Below, one piece after another: positions 21,333 to 31,400 of a DNA stretch of 64,000 bases. The stretch is from the NCBI RefSeq assembly GCF_007827455.1, contig NZ_VISM01000001.1:2847001-2911000 (forward strand), written 5' to 3'. Origin of the DNA: Lutibacter sp. Hel_I_33_5. GTDB taxonomy: Bacteria; Bacteroidota; Bacteroidia; Flavobacteriales; Flavobacteriaceae. Below the pieces are notes generated by a model. That model made no database searches. It was given only the letters and a program-made list of their open reading frames with translations, and was not told the DNA's origin. How positions within the stretch are numbered: position 1 is the first letter of the stretch; the number at the start of each line of letters is the position of its first letter. The position numbers were made by a program, and so were the translations under genes.

Positions 21333-24300
21333 TTAATTTTTTATAACAATTTTCTTATTTATAATTCCTTTATTGGTTTTAATTTTTACAACATATAATC
21401 CTTTGCTAAACTTTTTTCTTAGTTTAAGTTTAAACTTATTACGTTGCTTTTTAATATTCCAATTTTGTACTTTTCTACTATTAATTCTAAACAATGAAAC
21501 TTGTTTAACTTTAATTTTATCTTTTTTAACAACTACAATTCTGTTGTTCTTCTTGTTATAGAATACCTTTAAAGGGTTTTTAGTTTCTTTTGTAGCTTCA
21601 TCTTCATTTTCACTATCAAAAGCAAGAGCAAATCGATCAGTATAGGTTCCAGAAGCTAAATTTAAAGTTGCTTTAGAATCATTAAGTTTATATATAGTGT
21701 CGTTTTCTATATCTTTTAAGAATACGTTTCTATTAATGTATTGCCATTCATCAATCTTAATAGTTAACTCACCAGCATTTTCTACAACAAGCTCTAAAGG
21801 AACTTCTAATTCTGGAGTAATAGCTTGCACACCAGCAATAGCATACTTGTTTTCATCTTCATCAAATTTCCAATAGAAATCTGTATTACTTTCTACATAT
21901 ACTTTAGAGTCGTATCCCTTGTCTGAAGCAAAGGTGTTATTCTTATTGAAAGAAATACCAATCTGTCTGTGTAAACCAGCATCATTTTGATCTTTATAAT
22001 CTAATCCAAGCTTTATAATTGGTAAAGTGTTCTTTCTAACTTTGGTTACTTTTTTAGCTGCACTTGCAGTTCTAAAGAAAACAGATTCTGTTCCTTCTGT
22101 CTTATATTCTCTTTGACTATTGTTAAAAGTAATTGCACCGCCATCAGTATCTCCACTAATAAAGAAACCTTGCCCTACAGCAATATAAGGCTTAGGAGCT
22201 GTATAACTACCACTCCCTAAAGAAGGTGTAGAGTCATCACTATTATCATTAGAAGTTACCTGATCTGCAGATAATCCCATAGAAATATTTCTTGTAGAAT
22301 ATCCACCTACATAACCAGCAAAATTATGACCGCTTGTATCAGTAGAAGTATCTTCTTCACCAGCATGTTGCCAGAAATATAAGGTACCATCTATAGCATC
22401 TATATTATCTTCAATAAACTTTTTAGCACTCATTGCAGAAGCATAAGGATTCCCCACTAAGTATGATTCGTTTGCACCAATAGCCGTTGGAAGGTTACCA
22501 TCTTTAGGCGTACCAGAGAATGTATAATTCTGTGCTTGTCCAGGCCCTTTAAATGTAAAACCATCTGTTTGGGGTATATCTCCAGCTTTTCCTTTTCTAG
22601 ACCAGTTAGATCTTCCACCATCACCACTTGCATAGGTATAAATCCAATAATCAGCAATTGCAATAGGAGAGGAGGTGTTACCATCATATCCACCTACAAA
22701 AGTGATGTCTTGTGCCATATTATTTCCAGGAGTACCAGAAAAAGAAGTAGGATTAGTTCCGTCTTTTAATACATCTTCAATAGAAAAAGTACTACTACCA
22801 ACTGTGTTAACAGGAGAACTTAAATAGTTATATCTGTATTTACTTGGTACTTCAGAATTTTGATCTATATACAATTTTCCATCACCAGTAATTTTTGTAG
22901 CATCTGTATGCGTTTGGATTAATTGAGAATTTCCAACTAATCGTATTTGATCATTAGTAAACCTAAGTTCAATGTCATTAGTAACTACTAAAAGATTATT
23001 ATCTATTGTTAAATTTTTATTATTTTGAACTAACAACTCTCTAGCACTTAATCTAACTCCAGTATGATTGTAATGTTGATTTATATGTACATTTCTACTT
23101 CTATCTGGAAAACCGTTATTCCAAGCTCCATTTGTTCTTGCTGTAAGTTTTGTTCTGTGTAAACCTAAAAGAGTATTTGCTTCTGTGTTTGAGGTTGCAA
23201 TTTCTGAATATAAAGGATCATGAGGATGTCTTTCTGGACCACCATTGGCTAAATCTCTATAAGGGTCTAAATTATCATCAACAAAAGCTACCCATTCAGA
23301 AGCTGTATACGTTGCATTAGGTTCTATAACACTATCTATTCTTACATAGCCTGTATTGTTGGTTATGCTATTAATTACATCTGTTTTACTTTCCCAAGTT
23401 AAGTTGTTTTTAGCTGTAGAGAGTGTTAAAATATCATTTCCATCCCAAAGTCTTGTTATGTTAGTATCTACTATTGATGGTGCATTAACATTTGTAATAA
23501 GGCTAGAGGATCCTCTTTTAAATAATAAAGATTCACCAGGATTTAGAACTGTATTGTTTGTCGCTGTATATGTTGGAGAAACACCCGTTTGATCTCCTGT
23601 TTTGTTTTGAAATAATGATAGCACAAGAGAATTTGCAGGAACAACCGCAGTTGAATGAATATTCGTAATTTCTATATATCTATTTGCGCCAGGACTTGTA
23701 GTTTGTACTACTTGTGTTATCATTGCTATACCACAACCACTTTTTGTATTATCTAATGCATATGTTGCATAATTAGTAGCAATAAAAGCATCGTTTGCTG
23801 TTGCAGAACTAGTATCGTTACTTTCTAAACTAGCTGCAAAACCATTGTCACCAACTGCGTCTAAACTAGTGTTTATAACTGCATTTTCTGTGTTGTCTGT
23901 TATACCATCTGTTTTTATACCACTACTTTGTAATGTAGAATGTACAGATGCTTCTATTGCATCTGGACAGCCATCATTATCTGAATCTAAATCTAACTTA
24001 TCTATAATTCCATCATTATCTGTATCTGTACATAAAGCAGTTGCAGATGCACCAGACCAATCTAGATTTTTAATATAAAAATCATCTCCATTTGCAGTAA
24101 ATACCCAATCTATTGTGTTATTTATTTTTGGATTTGGTATAGATAACGTAATAGAGGTGAAAGCGCCTGTAGTTGTAGTAACTGAAAAAGTAGCAGGGCT
24201 TACAGTTGCACCATTTGAGGCTACAGCGGTAGCAGTTGTATTCGCTGATAGGTTTGAAAATGTTGCATATATAACTCCATTTATAACAAACTCTAAAGTT

Positions 24301-25151
24301 GCTATTTGTGATGAATTAATAAAATCATTTATACCATTTGTTCTGATATCAAAAGTGAGCTCTAAAGTTTCTAAACCAATGTTAGAAAAATTGATGGTTG
24401 GTGAAGAAAAAGTATCATTATTAATATTATCTTCTTGATTAAAAACCTGGGTTGAATTAATTAATTGCCAGCCACTTGTATTAGAATTTGTGTAATTATT
24501 AAAATCCGAAATATCTGGTGTGGTACCTTTACATTCGTCTTTATCTAAAATACCATCATTATCATCATCAATGTCAACTGAGTCAGGAACACCATCATTA
24601 TCAGTATCAATTTCATAACATAAATTAAGTGTTACTGTGTTAATTGTACCACCATCAAATTCAATTGCATCTGTTACTTCTAAAGTCCAATTTCCACTTG
24701 AATTTTCTGAATTAAAATCACTAAGATTCCCTTCAGGATTAAAAGTCCCGTTGATTGTTGAATTATTTGTTGGTAAGTTGTTCGTAGAAGCGTCATCAAA
24801 TGTAGCATTGTAATTCTCGCCGCTTCCTCCATTTGCTGTAGATAGTTCTACTCTAGTACCTGTAGGTGATATAAGAAATATTTCTAAATCACTATTCCAA
24901 GTATGTGTAATGTTTACAGAAACATTTACATCAGAAATCGTAAAACTGTCTGGTACGTTTATGGTTGTGTTATACGTTACATTAGCTGCTGTTGTAATTG
25001 TTGTATTTGGATTTACGGTATAATCACTACAAGTTTGTGCAGTTAAATTAAGAGATGTTAAAATTACAAATAGAAAAATTGCTTTTGTAATTGTTTTTTT
25101 TGAGAATAGCATTCCCACAAATGCATCAACTCTAAAATTCTTTTTTATCAT
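21333..25151 (-). CDS. Giant T9SS cargo protein with P/Homo B-like domain and TSP3 repeats (1272 residues)
   Basis: The N-terminus has a signal peptide (hydrophobic core about residues 22-38). The Met at residue 14 (25112) would give a more typical signal peptide and may be the real start. Residues about 42-183 look like a proprotein convertase P domain (H-T-W-N-S-D-L-E-I-F-L-I-S-P-x-G-T, then G-N-W-T-L-E-V-T-D). Thrombospondin type 3 repeats follow (about 185-210 and 370-395) around a beta-rich module. From about 470 comes the lamin-tail-like domain and the C-terminal part shared with the 1678-residue protein, ending in the same lysine-rich T9SS tail. The 5' UTR contains a terminator-like hairpin. 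Secreted and probably Ca2+-binding; function unknown. Confidence 0.85.
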   Translation of the reverse strand: MIKKNFRVDAFVGMLFSKKTITKAIFLFVILTSLNLTAQTCSDYTVNPNTTITTAANVTYNTTINVPDSFTISDVNVSVNITHTWNSDLEIFLISPTGTRVELSTANGGSGENYNATFDDASTNNLPTNNSTINGTFNPEGNLSDFNSENSSGNWTLEVTDAIEFDGGTINTVTLNLCYEIDTDNDGVPDSVDIDDDNDGILDKDECKGTTPDISDFNNYTNSNTSGWQLINSTQVFNQEDNINNDTFSSPTINFSNIGLETLELTFDIRTNGINDFINSSQIATLEFVINGVIYATFSNLSANTTATAVASNGATVSPATFSVTTTTGAFTSITLSIPNPKINNTIDWVFTANGDDFYIKNLDWSGASATALCTDTDNDGIIDKLDLDSDNDGCPDAIEASVHSTLQSSGIKTDGITDNTENAVINTSLDAVGDNGFAASLESNDTSSATANDAFIATNYATYALDNTKSGCGIAMITQVVQTTSPGANRYIEITNIHSTAVVPANSLVLSLFQNKTGDQTGVSPTYTATNNTVLNPGESLLFKRGSSSLITNVNAPSIVDTNITRLWDGNDILTLSTAKNNLTWESKTDVINSITNNTGYVRIDSVIEPNATYTASEWVAFVDDNLDPYRDLANGGPERHPHDPLYSEIATSNTEANTLLGLHRTKLTARTNGAWNNGFPDRSRNVHINQHYNHTGVRLSARELLVQNNKNLTIDNNLLVVTNDIELRFTNDQIRLVGNSQLIQTHTDATKITGDGKLYIDQNSEVPSKYRYNYLSSPVNTVGSSTFSIEDVLKDGTNPTSFSGTPGNNMAQDITFVGGYDGNTSSPIAIADYWIYTYASGDGGRSNWSRKGKAGDIPQTDGFTFKGPGQAQNYTFSGTPKDGNLPTAIGANESYLVGNPYASAMSAKKFIEDNIDAIDGTLYFWQHAGEEDTSTDTSGHNFAGYVGGYSTRNISMGLSADQVTSNDNSDDSTPSLGSGSYTAPKPYIAVGQGFFISGDTDGGAITFNNSQREYKTEGTESVFFRTASAAKKVTKVRKNTLPIIKLGLDYKDQNDAGLHRQIGISFNKNNTFASDKGYDSKVYVESNTDFYWKFDEDENKYAIAGVQAITPELEVPLELVVENAGELTIKIDEWQYINRNVFLKDIENDTIYKLNDSKATLNLASGTYTDRFALAFDSENEDEATKETKNPLKVFYNKKNNRIVVVKKDKIKVKQVSLFRINSRKVQNWNIKKQRNKFKLKLRKKFSKGLYVVKIKTNKGIINKKIVIKN

Positions 25152-25162
25152 TTTGTATATTT

Positions 25163-25206
25163 AAAAAAAGGGGGTGCATAAAGCACGTCTATATATTATG
25201 ACCCCT
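25163..25206 (-). promoter_or_regulatory. Terminator-like hairpin in the 5' UTR of the 1272-residue gene
   Basis: On the minus strand AGGGG (25206-25202) can pair with CCCCT (25173-25169). An inner stem of GTGC (25186-25183) with GCAC (25177-25174) is directly followed by seven T (25169-25163). The T run ends 11 nt before ATG 25151 and downstream of a predicted -7 box at 25231-25224. A stable GC hairpin plus U-tract in a leader suggests conditional termination; it could also just be a UTR hairpin. Confidence 0.5.
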
Positions 25207-25223
25207 AAAATTTTTAAAGGTCA

Positions 25224-25231
25224 CAAATATA
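25224..25231 (-). promoter_or_regulatory. -7 promoter element (TATATTTG) for the 1272-residue gene
   Basis: The minus strand reads TATATTTG at 25231-25224, matching TAnnTTTG. At the -33 position, after a 20-nt spacer, TCG replaces TTG. The implied 5' UTR of about 65 nt contains the hairpin at 25163-25206. Confidence 0.45.
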
Positions 25232-25387
25232 CTGCGAAATTTAATATTTTACGAATCTTATATTTTACACAAAAATAGTAGTATTAACTCATTAGTTTTT
25301 ATTTAATAGATGAAGTAAGCTTTTTATTAGATAAACGGAAGTAAAAGTTAGATAATGGTTTTTTTTCATGTAAGTTTTATGTTTACT

Positions 25388-25423
25388 AAAAAAAAAGAGA
25401 GCTATTTTTAAGTAGCTCTCTTT
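25388..25423 (-). terminator. Intrinsic terminator of the 2761-residue giant gene
   Basis: AAAGAGAGCTA (25394-25404) and TAGCTCTCTTT (25413-25423) form an 11-bp stem with an 8-nt loop. On the minus strand this is followed by a run of T (the A run at 25388-25396). It lies 24 nt after the stop codon. Confidence 0.85.
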
Positions 25424-25446
25424 AAGTTTTTTATTTAAAAATTTAA

Positions 25447-28400
25447 TTAATTGATAATTAATTTTTTTGAAATTTTACCTTTATCTGTTGTTATGTTAAC
25501 AATATAAATTGAAGATGAAATAAAGTCTGTATTTAATTTATTATACGTGCCTTTAATATTTTTCCAACTAGAAACTTTTCTTCCCAAAAGATTAAATATC
25601 TCAACGTTATTAATAAGATTATTACTGTTATTTTTAATGACTAATTCGTTGGCACTATTATCTGAATAGATATTAATATTTTTGCTTAACTCTAGATCTC
25701 CAGTGCCTAATGCTGCACCTCCAAAAGTTATAATAAATCTTTCAGTATAAGTTCCTTTTGGTAATGTTAATGAAACAGGTCTCGTTAAATCAAAAATTTG
25801 TCCCGTAACTAAATCAACCAAATAAATGTCATAACCATCCATGTTTTCTTTTTCATCTATCATCACATGCATAGGATCTTCTGTGATAACATTAAGTCCG
25901 AGAGGAATTCTCATGTCTTGAGTTATTTTCCCAATTCCAGCAATCACTAAATTTGATTCTGCTTCAGGAAATTTCCAGAATAAATCATTAGCTTGTAAGT
26001 CAAATATTGCACTATCAAAACCACTTTCATAGGCAAATGTATTTCCTTCTTTAAAGTTTAATCCTAATTGTCTGTGTACAACAAAATTATTTTCATTAGT
26101 GTAATCAAAACCAAGTTTTAATGTTTTAATTTCGTTATTAGTTCTAAAGAAAATATTATTTGAACCAAAGTCTCTTTGAGAATTTCTAAACCTTATAGTA
26201 CCACCTAAATTAGCTGAAACAAAGAACCCTTGTCCAACTGCAATAAATTGATCTGGTTCTGTATAAGAATGATTTCCTAAGCCAGCAGTTCCGTCAATAA
26301 CTGAATTTGCTGCAACTCCCATAGCTTGATTTCTTTGCGAATATCCTCCTTCATAACCAAATTTACCATGACCTTCTGCTTGTGGGTCAGTTGTTGTACT
26401 TTCTCCTTTGTGTTCCCAGAAATATAAAGTACCATCAATTACATTTGTATTGTCTGCTATAAATGTTGTCGTATTTATATTACTTGGATATGGATTTCCT
26501 AATAAAGAAGCTGTTCCAGGAGAAATCACTTTATTGATATCTCCATCATTAGGAGAGCCTACAAAAGTAAAGTTTTGTGGATTTCTACCTGTACTTTTCA
26601 TAATATATCCCTCTCCAATATTTACTGGATTAGTATGACCTTTTTGAGCCCAGTCATCTCTTGTTACTCCGTTAAAATAAGAGAATATCCAGTAGCTTGC
26701 AATCGTAATTGGATCCGTTTGTGCTCCATTTAAAGATGCTAGATTAGTATATGGTATGAAATTAATGTCTTTTGGTGAAGAGTTTAGAGATGTTGGTGTT
26801 GAGCCATCTTTCATAACACTTGCAACGGTAAATGATGTTGCACCTCTAGCTGCTACAACAGGTGATGACCAATAATTATATCTATAGGTGTTAGGTAGGT
26901 TAGAGGCTTGATCTCTATATATTTTACCATCCCCTTGTACATTATTATTACCAGTATGCCTTTGAATAATTTGCGCATCTCCAATTAATCTAATTTCTCC
27001 ATCTAATATGAAATCTTCATCAAACCATAAATAATTATCATTTGCAATAGTAAGTTTAGAATTTGCTTTTACCCAAACACATTCTACTACTGCATTTTCA
27101 GTTAAACTTGCATGCGTTAATGTTGCTTCTGCATCAATAATTAGCACTTTATCTACATCTGAAGTTTCATCACTAGGGCCATTTGCATTTCCAGCACCAC
27201 CTGTCCAAGCATTAGTGTCTCCATTCCAGAAAATTCCATTTATTTCAGAATACGTAAAATATTTAGTACCGTTAAAATCTACATTAGCAACATAATTACT
27301 AACAGTATTACCTCCTTGAGTTATATCTTTAGTTGTGTTAATTTGATAATACTCTAAGTTTGTTGTAAAGTTTGAATCGTCTGCAACCTTTAATACCTTT
27401 AAAGTGCTAGGAGTGTTAAGTTGAGAGTCGATGTTTGTTACGGGGACAGCTACTTCTACCAAACCAATATTTCCAGTTTCTACTACTTTCCATACTCTAT
27501 CTAATTGTTTTTCAGGTGCACAAACTATTTCTGTTGTAGTTGTGTTGGTTAAACTAGAATTATTATTACCCCATACTAAGAATGAGTTGTTGCTGCTAAT
27601 ATTATTATTGTTTGCAGGGTTTGAATCTGCAATACTAACATGACCTATAGTTATAATGCCATCGCTATTAACAGAGGAAGATTGCTTTTGCATTAACGCT
27701 AAAGCATCATACCTTCCAATTCCAGCGACATCATTATGATAGGTGCTATTAGCATCTCGATCCCAAATAGTTGTTGTCGTTGTGTTGTCATATAAAATAT
27801 AATCTCCTTCAGTAATATTTGCACTTGTATTAGTTTCATCTAGCGTAAATCCATATTTAATTGCTAAATAACTTTCTACTTGTTGCCTTTCTACGTCAGT
27901 ATGTTGGGTGCTAAATAGCATTACTTCTGCAACACTACCTGTAATTCCTCTTGTGTTATTTGTTCTATCTCTACCAACATAATATGTATGACCAGCATTT
28001 GATGGATTAGAATCAAATATTCTTGAATGTAATTCGTAATTATCTGGTCTAGCTCTTGTTGTAAAATCTATTGCAAAACCATTAACATATTCTGTTCCGT
28101 CTCTTACTTCAGCAGGAGTGAAGGTTGCATCATATAGTTGTGAATCATCTGTAAAACCATGACCAATCCCATCTCCATCGTTATTAGTAAACGCGGTAGT
28201 AAATCCAGCAGTTGATGTATCATTATATACTATATACATAGAACCTGGATTTAAATTACCAGTATAAGTAAGAAAATCTGCACCGTTATTAAAAGTTACA
28301 ACGGGGTTAAAGTTTAAATTGTTTGCTGTTACGGTATTATCTGGTGTACCAGCACCAGTAAAATCTGCATTTGATGTAGTTTGATCCTCCCAGTCTGTTA

Positions 28401-31400
28401 CTGTAGCACCTCCTGTTACACCAATATCTGCACGTAACCATAAGGTATTACCCATTACTGCAGGATCTACAGAATCGTCTGAATCATCTCTATAGTCTAA
28501 ATCTTGTCCAGAACCCGAATCTCCATCCGTATCTGGTAATATACTTGCTAACGGATTGTTTATATCATCATTAGAATCCCAATTTTCTCCTGCTGTTGAG
28601 TTAATTCCTTCAAAAGCATCATCTAAACCATCACCGTCAGAATCTGTACCTGAGGCAGTATTCGCCATTCCGTTTTCTTCTATATCTGGTGTTCCATCAT
28701 TATCTGAGTCTAAGTCTAAATAATCTGGAGTATCTGTATTATCTGTGTTTGTTATTGGAAGATTGGTTGTACCACTATCGTTCACATCTTCATAAATATC
28801 ATATAAACCGTTTGCTCCAACACTACCAGATGGTGCAACATATCCAGCACTTGTTTGTGCTTCTATATTATCTGGAATACCATCACCGTCTGCATCAATA
28901 TCTAAAGAGTTAATAATACCATCACCATCTGTATCACAACCCAATATTAAATTTACTTGAGTGGTCGTTAATGCAGTTTCGTAGTATGCAAATTCATCCA
29001 TTAATCCAGTGAAAAAATTACTACCAGCTGATCCAAATGCATTAGAAGCATTGGCGCCACCAAAACCACTATTATCAGTGTGTTGGGCTAAAGTGCCATA
29101 ACCTGTTGATAATGTTGGTGTAGCTACCCCATCTAAATATAATGTAACATTACCGTTTGCATATGTTAATGTTATATTATACCAAGTTCCCACATTTAAA
29201 GTAGTAAGAGAAGATGTGTCTAGATTTTGTTGTACATTATTTTCTCTAACTGCAGCTTCTAAAACATTTCCATTTAATCTTATCGCAACACCATTACCAT
29301 TACCACCTTCATCTAGTAAAAATTGTGTTCCAGTAACTGAACTTGGATTTACCCAGAATGAATGCGTGAAGTTCTGAATAGTTTTCTCTAAAAAATCTGC
29401 ATTTGTACTATAATGTAATAAATAGCTTCCATTAAATGATACAGAATGTGACCCTCTAACCGCATTTGTAGAATAACTAAGTGCGCCTGGATTATTTACT
29501 AAATTATGATTTGTAGTAGAATCATCTGTTGTAGAATCAAAACTATAATGTGCTTCATAATTTGGTACAGAAGGTAAACAGTTACTGTTCTCAATTGAAT
29601 CTGGTATTCCATCATTATCATCATCAATATCTACACTGTCAGGAATTCCATCTCCATCTGTATCAATATCAGATGTAGTATCTCTATAATCTAAATCACC
29701 AGCTGCATTAGCATCTCCATCCACATCTGGTAAAATGCTTGATAAAGGATTGTTTATTTCATCATTTACATCATAATCATTAGTGTTTCCACCTTCAAAG
29801 CTATCATCTAAACCATCTCCATCAGTATCAGTTCCGCTAGCAGTATTTGCCATTCCGTTTTCTTCAATGTCTGGTGTTCCATCATTATCGGAGTCTAAAT
29901 CTCTATAATCTGGTAAATCTGTATTGTCATGATTATTGGGAGATAGTCCTGTTGCTGTAAACGTATCATTATTTTCATAAGCACTATCTACACCGTTAGA
30001 ACCTACATTTCCTGTTGGTACTACATAACTTTGTGTTGTTTGTGCTTCTATATTATCTGGAATACCATCGTTATCAGAATCAATGTCTAAATAATCTGGG
30101 TTTCCATTAGCGTCTGTATTTGTTAAAGGTAAATTTGATACAGCTCCTGGAGTATCATTATCCTCATAACTTGCATATAAACCATTGTTACCCACACCAC
30201 CAGATGGCGCTACATAACCCGCAGTTGTTTGTGCTTCTATATTATCTAAAATACCATCGTTATCTGAGTCTAAATCTAACGAGTTTATAATACCATCTCC
30301 ATCAAAGTCGTTACAACTAGGCAATGAAACATTTGCTGCTTGTACCCATAAGCTTAAACTTTCATTTGCAGGTATTTCACCATTATTCCACAGTGTTCGT
30401 TGATGATCTGCATTCGGAAACCAAGTAAAACCATTTACATTACCACAAGGGTGTATTATTTTTTGATGTAAAAGGAAATTTGAACCGGATGAACAATTTG
30501 CATTTACTGTTAATTCTGTTGCTCCTGTACCAGACCAACTATTATTTAGAGTGTTGTCATCACCATTTCCATCATTAAGGTTACCTCTATGTAAAGAAAT
30601 ATTTGAAGTAATTCTAGACAAATAGGTAGCATCAGTTGATGTTGCATCAATTAAACCACCAGAATGAGATACTCTTACACTTGTCGCATCTGTTAACGTT
30701 GCTAAAATTGTTGGATTTAGTATACCACGTGCAGCATCTGTTAAGGCTGTTCCTTGTGGTAAATTACCAGCGCCGTTACCAAAATCTACTGCAATTTGCA
30801 CAAAACCATTTGCATCTACGTATGTAGAGAATTGATTGCCATTTAAATTAAAAAAGTAAACACCGGCGCTTGAAACAGATCTTGCCTGCCCTAATGAAGT
30901 AAAAGCAGTGCCAACTGAAGTACCGTCAATACAAGAATTACTAGCATCTTCTACCGTATCTAAAATACCATCGTTATCATCATCAATATCTATTGAGTTT
31001 ACAATACCATCACCATCAGTATCGATACCAGCTAGATTATCTCTATAATCTAAATCTCCACCTGAATTAACATCAGTATCAACATCTGGTAAAATACTTG
31101 ATGCAGGTGTATCAATATCATCATTTGCATCCCAAGGTTCATTAGCTGCGCTATTTCCACCTTCGAAAGCATCGTCTAACCCATCTCCATCAGAATCTGT
31201 ACCTGTTACAGCATTTGCCATGCCGTTTTCTTGAATATCAGGAGTTCCATCTTCATCAGCATCTGTATCTCTATAATCTGGTTCGTCTGCTAAGTTATCT
31301 GTATTTGTTGGTGTAAGACCAACTGCATTATAATTGTCTGTAAAATCGTAGGCATTATCTAATCCATTTACGCCTACAGTACCAGAAGGTGCAACATATC

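Larger units (their letters stand above)
21250..22949. repeat. 1.7-kb near-identical direct repeat, copy B
   Basis: This copy of 15770-17469 begins inside a duplicated tail of the desulfurase coding sequence. Visible protein differences between the copies are only about five residues (for example A-L-S/A-M-S, H-N-Y/H-N-F, K-T-S/K-V-R). The most divergent stretch is the non-coding bit around the terminator. Confidence 0.95.
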
